A stretch of 7,491 nucleotides of DNA from positions 1-7,491 of the forward strand of contig JAGHSH010000229.1 in NCBI GenBank assembly GCA_018065965.1, in the 5' to 3' direction. Below the pieces are notes generated by a model, which searched no databases, was not told the DNA's origin, and saw nothing but the letters and a program-made list of their open reading frames with translations. This stretch comes from Candidatus Apopatocola equi. Its GTDB lineage: Bacteria; Bacillota; Clostridia; Oscillospirales; Oscillospiraceae. The position numbers and the translations under genes were made by a program. This document shows positions 1 to 5,528 of this stretch, one piece after another (within the stretch, counting starts at the first letter, position 1; each line of letters begins with the position of its first letter).

Positions 1-216
1 ATGCTGATCTACGTAATCGGCCTCTCCGCCCTGATCGTGACAGGGGTCTGCTCCTTCACGGAGGAGGAGCTCAGCGAGCATCTCGGCAGCGCCTGTCGGG
101 GCTTTCTGCTTTCCGTGCTGGCTCCGGAGGATGCTCACACTTCCCTCATCCCCGCTTTAGAGCAGGTCATAGATGGCTCGCTTCGATCTTACCTCGGCAA
201 TACGGATAGAATCTGA
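1..216 (+). CDS. C-terminal part of a probable TetR-family transcriptional regulator (5' end outside window)
   Basis: The reading frame is open from the first base of the window to a TGA at 214-216. The ATG at position 1 is probably an internal methionine, because no upstream sequence is visible and the 71 residues look like a protein tail. The first 14 residues (MLIYVIGLSALIVT) followed by a short acidic stretch (FTEEELSEHL) resemble the C-terminal ligand-binding helices of TetR regulators of the WHG type, in which a 'Y-x-HG-L-A' helix is followed by 'T/S-E-E-E-I'. Here the usual His before Gly is Ile6. That resemblance is from memory of the family and no DNA-binding helix-turn-helix is in view, so the assignment is tentative. 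An alternative is a small membrane-anchored protein starting at base 1 with a hydrophobic N-terminus. The next gene starts 17 bases downstream, so the two are likely co-transcribed and the regulator may control the protease. Confidence 0.55.
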   Translation: MLIYVIGLSALIVTGVCSFTEEELSEHLGSACRGFLLSVLAPEDAHTSLIPALEQVIDGSLRSYLGNTDRI

Positions 217-233
217 AAGGAGAAAATAGAATC

Positions 234-1004
234 ATGGCTGTTTTATTCGCTGTCACCGTTTTTTCGCTGCTCCTGCCTCTGGCACTGCTCATCTGGTGGA
301 AAAAGAGAAGCGGTGCAAAGCTCTCCGCCTTTCTCGTCGGTTCGTTCTGCTTCGTGCTCTTTGCGCTCGTTTTGGAGAGTGCGCTGCACAGCGTGGTTCT
401 CAGCGGCGGCAATGCGCTTTCCTATGCCGTGCAGAGCAATCCTGTGCTCTTCGTGCTCTACACCGCCTTCGCCGCCGGCCTCTTTGAGGAGACAGGCCGC
501 TTCTTCGGCTTCCGCTGCCTGCTGCGAAAGCAAAGAAGCCGTGAGACCGCTGTCGCCTACGGCATCGGTCACGGGGGCATCGAGGTGTTCCTGCTTCTGT
601 TTGTCAGCTACCTGATGTATCTGCTCGCATACTTGGGGGTGCAGTTCGGCGATGCAGAAACCACAGCAGGCCTTGCCGCTATAGCCGGGAGCATCGATCT
701 GCCGGGCGGTCTCACCGCCATGCTGGAGCGTCTTTCCGCCGTGATGGGGCATCTGGGTCTTTCCATGCTGGTATTTACCGCCGTGTGGCAGAAGGGGAAG
801 CGTTTCCGCTACCCGCTCGCCATCCTCCTCCATGCGCTGCTGGATGTCCCCGCTGCGCTCTTCCAGTTGGGTGTGGTGAGCTCCGTCCCGGCAGTGGAGG
901 GATTGCTGGCTGCTCTCGGCGCTCTGCTGCTGCTCATAGGTCTTCGCGCCCTGCAGGGCTATGCTGAGCCCCAGGAAGGCATTGCAAATCCTGCGCAAAC
1001 GTGA
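234..1004 (+). CDS. YhfC-family intramembrane glutamic protease
   Basis: This is a 256-residue, very hydrophobic protein with about seven or eight predicted membrane segments, roughly at residues 2-21, 31-57, 69-92, 116-136, 143-160, 167-184, 193-212 and 222-240. It carries the signature of the YhfC family (DUF2324), relatives of the CPBP/Rce1 and PrsW proteases. The motif AGLFEETGRFFGF at 81-93 has the paired glutamates E85-E86 and R89. GIGHGGIE at 110-117 contains H113 and E117, and HALLDVPAAL starting at H200 contains D204. These fit the E-E-x-x-R, His and His/Asp pattern of glutamic intramembrane proteases, so it should be catalytically competent in the cytoplasmic membrane; its substrate is unknown. 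Start choice: ATG at 234 follows AAAGGAG (216-222) by 11 bases and begins the first hydrophobic helix. Length matches the family (about 250-260). The gene follows a possible TetR-type regulator by 17 bases, and its 3' end contains the -35 and part of the -10 region of the promoter for the following genes. Confidence 0.9.
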   Translation: MAVLFAVTVFSLLLPLALLIWWKKRSGAKLSAFLVGSFCFVLFALVLESALHSVVLSGGNALSYAVQSNPVLFVLYTAFAAGLFEETGRFFGFRCLLRKQRSRETAVAYGIGHGGIEVFLLLFVSYLMYLLAYLGVQFGDAETTAGLAAIAGSIDLPGGLTAMLERLSAVMGHLGLSMLVFTAVWQKGKRFRYPLAILLHALLDVPAALFQLGVVSSVPAVEGLLAALGALLLLIGLRALQGYAEPQEGIANPAQT

Positions 1005-1010
1005 TATGCT
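982..1010 (+). promoter_or_regulatory. Candidate sigma-A promoter with extended -10 for the GyrI-like gene and downstream genes
   Basis: TTGCAA (982-987, four of six consensus -35 bases) is followed after exactly 17 bases by TATGCT (1005-1010). The dinucleotide TG at 1002-1003, one base before the -10 hexamer, gives an extended -10 element. The -35 and spacer lie inside the last codons of the protease gene. Transcription would start near 1017, about 58 bases before the GyrI-like start codon. The palindrome TGCGCA occurs at 992-997 in the spacer and again at 1029-1034 in the leader, which could serve a regulator. This is read by eye and not shown experimentally. Confidence 0.55.
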
Positions 1011-1062
1011 TAGCCTGCCTGTGTCCTCTGCGCAGTGCTGAAAAATTGAATGATAAAGATAT

Positions 1063-1066
1063 GGAG
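1063..1066 (+). promoter_or_regulatory. Ribosome binding site that decides the GyrI-like start
   Basis: GGAG at 1063-1066 lies 8 bases before ATG 1075 but only 2 bases before the in-frame ATG 1069. The second ATG is therefore the likelier start, and the protein begins MKYEMVDLEAF. Confidence 0.6.
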
Positions 1067-1074
1067 ATATGGCT

Positions 1075-1572
1075 ATGAAGTATGAAATGGTCGATCTGGA
1101 GGCCTTTTCCGTGATCGGAAAGGAAGGCTCCAGTGAAGAGGGTCCCACCGTGGTTCGCCGTCTCTGGAGCGAGCTGCAGGCCGGTCTGAAGGACATTGCC
1201 CCTGTGGTGCTGCTGAACAACGGCAAAATCAAGGGCGTATGGGGTCTGATGAGCGATTTTTCCCGCTCCGGCAAACCCTGGGAGGATAACTTCACCAAGG
1301 GTCTGTATCTGGCCGGCGTGGAGTGCCGCCCCGGCTCCTCCGCCAAGGGCTGGTCTGTGTGGGATGTGCCCGCCGCCACCTATCTGAAGGTGGACTGCGA
1401 GGACGGTTATCCCTTCCGGGAGGGTCTGGCTCGCGTTGAAATGATGGGGCTTGTGCTCTCCGGCGCTGTGCTGGACTATACCGACCCCGAGACCCAGAAG
1501 AATTACCTCCTCTATCCGGTGGAATTTCCCGTTCTGGACGGCGAAGAGGAGCTGGAAGAAGTCAAAGACTGA
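1075..1572 (+). CDS. GyrI-like small-molecule-binding domain protein (AraC effector-binding fold)
   Basis: This 165-residue cytoplasmic protein consists of a single GyrI-like domain, with no attached AraC or MerR DNA-binding domain. It opens with the usual short strand (YEMVDLEAFSVIGKEG, residues 3-18). Other family features are VWGLMSDF (55-62), YLAGVEC (78-84), GWSVWDVPAATYLKV (92-106) and a C-terminal strand containing YLLYPVEFPV (144-153). Aromatics W31, W56, W69, W93, W96, Y103 and Y144 are numerous and could line a ligand pocket. Family members bind hydrophobic drugs or toxins, inhibit gyrase (the GyrI/SbmC type), or, in one subfamily, hydrolyse the cyclopropane of DNA-alkylating natural products through an aromatic cage. 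Which of these applies here cannot be told from sequence alone. The acidic tail EEELEEVKD ends the protein. It is the first gene after a candidate promoter and is followed 37 bases later by a hydrolase. An alternative start at 1069 would add two residues. Confidence 0.85.
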   Translation: MKYEMVDLEAFSVIGKEGSSEEGPTVVRRLWSELQAGLKDIAPVVLLNNGKIKGVWGLMSDFSRSGKPWEDNFTKGLYLAGVECRPGSSAKGWSVWDVPAATYLKVDCEDGYPFREGLARVEMMGLVLSGAVLDYTDPETQKNYLLYPVEFPVLDGEEELEEVKD

Positions 1573-1609
1573 GTTTCAACCAAGACATATCAGAAAGGCG
1601 GAATGAAAT

Positions 1610-2437
1610 ATGGAAGAGAAAACCTTTCTCACCCAGTCCGGGCGTATTCATCATTGGATCTCCGAGGTCGTGGAAGGGCCCACGCTGGTCTTTCTCCCCG
1701 GTCTGACCGCAGATCATCGGCTCTTTGATAAGCAGATCGCCCATTTTGAAGGCAAATATACCTGCCTTGTCTGGGATGCTCCCGGTCACGGCGCCTCCCG
1801 TCCCTTCGGCTATAACTATACGCTCATGGATAAGGCGATCTGGCTCCACAACCTCATGCAGGACGAGGGTCTGCGCAATGTGATCCTGATTGGTCAGTCC
1901 ATGGGTGCGTACGTGGCGCAGTGCTATATGCAGCGTTATCCCAACTGGCTTCTGGGCTTCATTTCCATCGATTCCGCCCCGCTGCAGCAGAACTACTATT
2001 CCGGCTGGGAGCTCTGGCTCATGAAGCACATCTCCCCGGTCTATAAGCTCTATCCGTGGAAGAAGCTCCGGGAGAGCGGCGCAAAGGGCTGCGCCGAAAC
2101 GGAATACGGCCAGCAGCTCATGCGGGATATGATAGACGGATACGATAAGCATGAATACATCCGTCTCGCTTCCTTTGGATATAAGATTCTGGCGGATGCC
2201 GTCAACGAGTCGCTGCCTTACCGCATCGACTGTCCCGCCATGCTCATAGTCGGTGAAAATGACAAGGCAGGCTCCTCCAAACGCTATAACCGCCGCTGGG
2301 CGAAGGATACCGGTCTGCCCCTGAAGATCGTCCCCGGGGCAGGGCACAATGCCAACACCGATCAGAGCGAAGCTGTGAATGCTCTGATCGAGGATTATAT
2401 CGAGTCTCTGCCCAAAGAGGGAGAGGTCTCTTTCTGA
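1610..2437 (+). CDS. Alpha/beta hydrolase
   Basis: This 275-residue soluble enzyme has a full alpha/beta-hydrolase catalytic triad. Ser97 sits in the nucleophile elbow GQSMG (95-99). Asp218 is in VGENDKAG (214-221), and His246 is in PGAGHNAN (242-249). The oxyanion loop is FLPGLTADHR (28-37). WDAPGHGASRP (55-65) is the typical D-x-P-G-H-G-x-S strand-loop. Residues about 127-195 form a helical lid rich in aromatics (W133, W136, Y145, W150), which suggests a hydrophobic substrate. Closest in style are MenH/BioH-like esterases of Firmicutes, but the substrate cannot be named. ATG 1610 is preceded by AAAGGCGGA (1594-1602) at 7-base spacing and gives the usual family length. It sits 37 bases after the GyrI-like gene and 30 bases before the DNA glycosylase with no terminator between, so co-transcription is likely. 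No signal peptide is visible. Confidence 0.9.
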   Translation: MEEKTFLTQSGRIHHWISEVVEGPTLVFLPGLTADHRLFDKQIAHFEGKYTCLVWDAPGHGASRPFGYNYTLMDKAIWLHNLMQDEGLRNVILIGQSMGAYVAQCYMQRYPNWLLGFISIDSAPLQQNYYSGWELWLMKHISPVYKLYPWKKLRESGAKGCAETEYGQQLMRDMIDGYDKHEYIRLASFGYKILADAVNESLPYRIDCPAMLIVGENDKAGSSKRYNRRWAKDTGLPLKIVPGAGHNANTDQSEAVNALIEDYIESLPKEGEVSF

Positions 2438-2467
2438 GCCTCCCGCATCTGTAAGGAAGAAATCAGA

Positions 2468-3142
2468 ATGGAAGAAATCATTTCCCGCCTGCTCTCCCTG
2501 CGAGATCCGGACAACGCAGCCTTTCAGCAAAAGCTCACCCCCGGTCTTGATGCCGAAGTATTTCTCGGCGTTCGCGTCCCGCTTCTGCGGAAGCTGGCGG
2601 CAGAGCTGACGAAGAACGGCCTCCGGGAACCGTTTCTGGACGAGCTCCCCCATTTCTATTACGAGGAAAATCTTCTTCACTCCATTCTCCTCAGCCGGGA
2701 GAAAGACTTTCGCGTCTGCATGGAGCGCATTGAGGCATTTCTCCCATATATTGATAACTGGGCCGTGTGCGATACGCTGAGGCCGAAGGTATTCGCACGG
2801 CACCGGGCGGAGCTGCTCCCGGCAGTAAAAGCATGGACCCGCTCCTCCGAAGCCTACACCGTGCGCTTCGGTCTGGACACGCTGATGAGTGAGTATCTGG
2901 ATGAAGATTTTTCCCCGGAGCTGCCGGAGCTTGCCGCGTCCGTGGAGAGTGAAGAGTACTATGTCCGTATGATGGTCGCCTGGTATTTCGCCACGGCACT
3001 TGCCAAGCAGTGGGATGCCGTCATCCCCTATATGGAGCAGCACAGGCTCTGTCAGTGGACGCACAGAAAAACGATTCAGAAAGCCACAGAGAGCTTCCGT
3101 ATCACGGAGGAGCAGAAGTCTTATCTGCGCTCTCTGCGATGA
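2468..3142 (+). CDS. AlkD-type DNA alkylation repair glycosylase (HEAT-like repeats)
   Basis: This is a 224-residue all-helical protein of the AlkD family, whose members excise N3- and N7-alkylated purines from DNA in base excision repair without flipping out the base. The N-terminal LGVRVPLLRKLA (33-44) is the family signature. The residues known to contact the lesion and DNA backbone in Bacillus cereus AlkD (W109, D113, R148, W187) have likely counterparts here: W98 and D102 in DNWAVCD (96-102), R133 in YTVRFGL (130-136), and W172 in MVAWYFA (169-175). Two of the three spacings (4 and 39 residues) are identical to AlkD, so the protein is probably active rather than one of the AlkD2-like paralogues that have lost catalytic residues. 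The C-terminal stretch HRKTIQKATESFRI (199-212) is the usual last DNA-contacting helix. AAGGAAG at 2453-2459 gives 8-base spacing to ATG 2468. It lies in the middle of the probable five-gene operon. Confidence 0.9.
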   Translation: MEEIISRLLSLRDPDNAAFQQKLTPGLDAEVFLGVRVPLLRKLAAELTKNGLREPFLDELPHFYYEENLLHSILLSREKDFRVCMERIEAFLPYIDNWAVCDTLRPKVFARHRAELLPAVKAWTRSSEAYTVRFGLDTLMSEYLDEDFSPELPELAASVESEEYYVRMMVAWYFATALAKQWDAVIPYMEQHRLCQWTHRKTIQKATESFRITEEQKSYLRSLR

Positions 3143-3167
3143 GGCGGAGCAAGGAGAGGGCATATCC

Positions 3168-3947
3168 ATGAGCAGCTTTTCCGAAAACAGCTGGAATCCC
3201 TGGCACGGCTGCACAAAAATCTCCCCCGGCTGCAAATTCTGCTATGTTTACCGGCAGGATGCCAGATACGGCTCCGCTGTGGAAAGCAGTCTCTGCCGCA
3301 AAACCGCCTCTTTCCGCCTGCCGCTGCAGATCAGGCGGACAGGGGAGTATAAGCTCGCCCCCGGCTCAGTGATATATACCTGCTTCACCTCCGATTTTCT
3401 GCTGGAGGACGCGGATATCTGGCGGGCAGAGTGCTGGGAGATGATGCGCTTTCGCAGCGACCTCTTCTTCTACTTTTTCACAAAGCGCATCGACCGGCTG
3501 GAGCAGTGCCTCCCGCCGGACTGGGGAAACGGCTATGAGAATGTGATCATAGGCTGCACCGTGGAAAACCAGGATCGGTCCGACTACCGTCTCCCCATTT
3601 TCAAGGCGCTTCCCATCCGTCACAAAACCGTCATTGTTGCTCCTATGATTGGGCCGGTGGATCTCTCCCCCTATCTGGATGAGAGCATTGAGGAGGTCTC
3701 CGTCAGCGGAGAGTCGGGCGTAGATGTCCGACCGCTCTATTATGACTGGGTGCTGGATCTGCGCGCTCAGTGCATGGAGGCAGGAGTGCCGTTCATTTTC
3801 CACCAGACGGGAGCCACGCTCATCAAAGACGGCAAACGCTATTCCATACCCCGCCGGGAGCAGATCGCACAGGCCAGAAAGGCCGGGATCGATTATCCCG
3901 CGAGAACCGACTCCGCTCCTGACAAAGGGAATATCGAATTGTACTGA
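3168..3947 (+). CDS. DUF5131 (phage Gp37/Gp68) three-cysteine-motif protein
   Basis: This 259-residue protein belongs to the DUF5131 family, first named from phage proteins. Its signature is the N-terminal WNPWHGCTKISPGCKFCY (9-26), giving C15-x6-C22-x2-C25, a three-cysteine cluster that recalls the iron-sulfur site of radical SAM enzymes but with wider spacing. Other family blocks are TCFTSDFLLED (71-81), FFTKRIDRL (103-111), GCTVENQ (129-135), VIVAPMIGPV (155-164), VSGESG (179-184, where many relatives have GGESG) and PFIFHQTGA (208-216, usually F-K/L-Q-W-G). The reaction is unknown; an iron-sulfur or SAM-dependent role is an inference. The frame is open further upstream into the glycosylase gene from 3000, but that part reads as shadow sequence. 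ATG 3168 has AGGAG at 3152-3156 and gives the conserved N-terminus at once. Relatives are often paired with a TcmP partner; none is present here. It ends 8 bases before the acetyltransferase. Confidence 0.85.
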   Translation: MSSFSENSWNPWHGCTKISPGCKFCYVYRQDARYGSAVESSLCRKTASFRLPLQIRRTGEYKLAPGSVIYTCFTSDFLLEDADIWRAECWEMMRFRSDLFFYFFTKRIDRLEQCLPPDWGNGYENVIIGCTVENQDRSDYRLPIFKALPIRHKTVIVAPMIGPVDLSPYLDESIEEVSVSGESGVDVRPLYYDWVLDLRAQCMEAGVPFIFHQTGATLIKDGKRYSIPRREQIAQARKAGIDYPARTDSAPDKGNIELY

Positions 3948-3955
3948 GGTTTCAT

Positions 3956-4522
3956 ATGAATCAGATCACAATGGAAACGTCCCGGCTTCTGCTTCGCCCC
4001 TGGGAGGATGCTGATGCCGGGGCTCTTTACAAGTATGCCTCCGATCCCCTGGTGGGCCCCGCTGCCGGCTGGCAGCCCCACCGCTCAGAGGCAGAAAGTC
4101 TTACCATCATCCGCACCGTTCTCTCCGAGCCGGAGACCTATGCCGTGGTTCTCAAGGAGAGCGGCGAGCCAGTCGGAAGTATCGGACTCATGACTCCCCG
4201 TACCCAAAGCGGAGATACCTCCGCTTCCATGGAGCTCGGTTACTGGCTGGCACGTCCCCTCTGGGGACAGGGGCTCATCCCCGAGGCGGCCGCAGCGCTG
4301 CTGGAGCGTGCGTTTACCGCGCTGAACTGCACAAAGCTCTACTGCGCCTATTTTGAAGGCAATTCCAGATCTGCCCGGGTCGGCGAAAAGTGCGGCTTTG
4401 TCTATGACCATACGGAGCAGGTTCTCTGGACGCCGCTGGAAAAGACTCTCACCGAGCATTTCACCCTGCTCACCAGAGAACGCTGGCTGGGAAGGCAGTC
4501 CCGCTGCGGCAGGAACGGATGA
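3956..4522 (+). CDS. GNAT-family N-acetyltransferase (RimJ/RimL-like)
   Basis: This 188-residue protein is a single GNAT domain of the RimJ/RimL-like type. It starts with ETSRLLLRPWEDADAGALYKYASDP (7-31), the standard opening of this subgroup. It continues with PVGSIGLM (72-79) and the acetyl-CoA-binding motif A at 93-112 (ELGYWL...LWGQGLIPEAA, pyrophosphate-binding loop W103-G104-Q105-G106-L107). EGNSRSARVGEKCGF (134-148) ends it, with N136 and the G-E-K-C-G-F turn. Such enzymes transfer acetyl from acetyl-CoA to amino groups of protein N-termini, amino acids, polyamines or antibiotics; the acceptor cannot be deduced here. The C-terminal tail (RERWLGRQSRCGRNG) is basic and seems to be outside the fold. 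The start ATG 3956 has GAGG (3946-3949), overlapping the upstream stop, at 6-base spacing. It is the last gene before the rhamnose operon promoter and probably the last of its transcription unit. Confidence 0.9.
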   Translation: MNQITMETSRLLLRPWEDADAGALYKYASDPLVGPAAGWQPHRSEAESLTIIRTVLSEPETYAVVLKESGEPVGSIGLMTPRTQSGDTSASMELGYWLARPLWGQGLIPEAAAALLERAFTALNCTKLYCAYFEGNSRSARVGEKCGFVYDHTEQVLWTPLEKTLTEHFTLLTRERWLGRQSRCGRNG

Positions 4523-4555
4523 TCGCCGTCCCTCCTCCGCTTCATCGGAAAGCAG

Positions 4556-4584
4556 TTGACGAACGAACGCATATGCTTTAATAT
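4556..4584 (+). promoter_or_regulatory. Candidate sigma-A promoter of the rhamnose operon
   Basis: TTGACG (4556-4561, five of six consensus -35 bases) is followed after 17 bases by TAATAT (4579-4584). The surrounding stretch TTTAATATAAG is the most AT-rich part of the area, and overlapping -10 readings are possible: TTTAAT at 4577 (spacer 15) or TATAAG at 4582 (spacer 20). It lies in the 109-base gap between the acetyltransferase stop and the rfbA start, and would start transcripts near 4591. No terminator of the upstream genes is evident before it. Confidence 0.65.
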
Positions 4585-4587
4585 AAG

Positions 4588-4601
4588 GGCTGTGTGCAGC
4601 C
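4588..4601 (+). promoter_or_regulatory. Small hairpin at the predicted 5' end of the rhamnose operon mRNA
   Basis: GGCTG (4588-4592) and CAGCC (4597-4601) form a perfect 5-bp stem with a TGTG loop. It overlaps the predicted transcription start, and no U-run follows, so it is not a terminator. A 5'-terminal stem of this kind can protect mRNA from decay, or it may be an operator-like dyad. The function is inferred only. Confidence 0.3.
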
Positions 4602-4615
4602 GAGCCGTTATCTTT

Positions 4616-4621
4616 GGGAGG
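4616..4621 (+). promoter_or_regulatory. Strong ribosome binding site of rfbA
   Basis: GGGAGG lies 10 bases before ATG 4632. It overlaps an in-frame TTG at 4614, which can therefore be dismissed as a start, since the Shine-Dalgarno sequence would lie inside the coding region. Confidence 0.75.
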
Positions 4622-4631
4622 TGTTTTTGAT

Positions 4632-5528
4632 ATGAAGGGCATTATTCTTGCCGGAGGCGCGGGAACCCGTCTGTTTCCGCTGACTCTCGTCACCTCCAAG
4701 CAGCTGCTCCCTGTATACGATAAGCCCATGATCTATTATCCGCTCTCCACGCTGATGCGCTCCGGCATCCGGGACATTCTGCTGATCTCCACCCCCGAGG
4801 ATACGCCCCGCTTTGAGGCGCTGCTTGGAAACGGAGAACAGTTCGGGCTGCACCTCTCCTACAAGGTTCAGCCTGCTCCGGACGGTCTGGCGCAATCCTT
4901 CCTGCTGGGCGAGGAGTTTCTCGCCGGGGAGGGCGGTGCCATGATCCTCGGCGATAATCTGTTCTACGGCAACGGGCTGGGGACGATGCTGCGTACCGCT
5001 GTCAGACGGGCGGAGGAGCAGGGGAGAGCCACTATCTTCGGCTGTTACGTCAAAGACCCGGAGCGCTTCGGCGTGGTCGGTTTTGACGAGGAGGGGCATG
5101 TGACCTCCATCGTGGAAAAGCCCGCCGAGCCCCAAAGCAACTATGCCGTGACAGGGATCTATTTCTATCCTGCCGGCGTCAGCGCCAAAGCCGCCACCCT
5201 CCGCCCCTCTGCCCGGGGTGAGCTGGAGATCACCGATCTGAACCTGCTCTACCTGCAGGAGGGAAAGCTGGATGTGGAGCTTTTAGGCCGCAGCTTTACC
5301 TGGATGGATACCGGCACCGTTGACAGCCTGATGGAGGCATCGACCTTTGTGCAGACCATCGAGCAGCGGCAGGGGATTAAGATCTCCGTGCCTGAGGAGA
5401 TTGCATACCGCTTCGGCTGGATCGGCACGGAGCGGCTGCTTTCCGCTGCCGAAAAATACGGTCATTCCCCCTACGGCGCGCATCTGCGTACCGTAGCGCA
5501 GGGTAAAATCAGAGGAGTTGTCGAATGA
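4632..5528 (+). CDS. rfbA: Glucose-1-phosphate thymidylyltransferase (RmlA/RfbA)
   Basis: This is the first enzyme of dTDP-L-rhamnose synthesis: glucose-1-phosphate plus dTTP gives dTDP-glucose and pyrophosphate, in the cytoplasm. The 298 residues match the usual length of 290-300. Diagnostic motifs are present throughout. The nucleotide-binding loop is LAGGAGTRLFPLT (6-18). SKQLLPVYDKPMIYYPLSTLM (22-42) is next, then VQPAPDGLAQSF (79-90) and the metal-binding GDN at 107-109. VEKP is at 161-164, GELEITDLN at 196-204 and W-x-DTGT at 224-229. The loop has Ala10 where many homologues have Ser, which is a common variant. No C-terminal deletion or fusion is seen. ATG 4632 is chosen because of the well-placed GGGAGG and the immediate MKGIILAGG N-terminus. 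It is the first gene of the operon, and its stop overlaps the rfbB start by 4 bases (ATGA). Confidence 0.97.
   Translation: MKGIILAGGAGTRLFPLTLVTSKQLLPVYDKPMIYYPLSTLMRSGIRDILLISTPEDTPRFEALLGNGEQFGLHLSYKVQPAPDGLAQSFLLGEEFLAGEGGAMILGDNLFYGNGLGTMLRTAVRRAEEQGRATIFGCYVKDPERFGVVGFDEEGHVTSIVEKPAEPQSNYAVTGIYFYPAGVSAKAATLRPSARGELEITDLNLLYLQEGKLDVELLGRSFTWMDTGTVDSLMEASTFVQTIEQRQGIKISVPEEIAYRFGWIGTERLLSAAEKYGHSPYGAHLRTVAQGKIRGVVE

Noticed and set aside
243..1379. A 378-codon minus-strand open frame opposite the protease and the start of the GyrI-like gene
   Set aside because: It is low in complexity and rich in Gln, His and Glu, as expected for the complement of a hydrophobic membrane protein. It has no family resemblance and crosses a gene boundary and a promoter.
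3000..3167. Upstream extension of the DUF5131 frame into the glycosylase gene
   Set aside because: The extra residues are Ser- and Arg-rich shadow sequence. The conserved N-terminus starts at ATG 3168, which has its own Shine-Dalgarno sequence.
1562..3235. A 557-codon open frame on the minus strand opposite the hydrolase and glycosylase genes
   Set aside because: Both plus-strand genes carry complete family motifs and ribosome sites. The minus frame has no recognisable domain and spans two unrelated genes. Long antisense frames are expected from biased codon use in DNA of this composition.
3168..3947. Prophage remnant, suggested by the phage Gp37/Gp68 family name
   Set aside because: No integrase, structural, lysis or attachment-site sequence is nearby, and codon use and spacing match the neighbours. 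The family is also common in bacterial chromosomes.
4523..4555. Terminator for the five-gene run in front of the rhamnose promoter
   Set aside because: No stable GC stem followed by a T-run is visible; the stretch is pyrimidine-rich but unpaired. The upstream transcript may run into the rhamnose operon.
4614..4631. In-frame TTG start six codons upstream of rfbA
   Set aside because: It overlaps the GGGAGG ribosome site and has no ribosome site of its own at proper spacing. RmlA proteins begin at MKGIILAGG.
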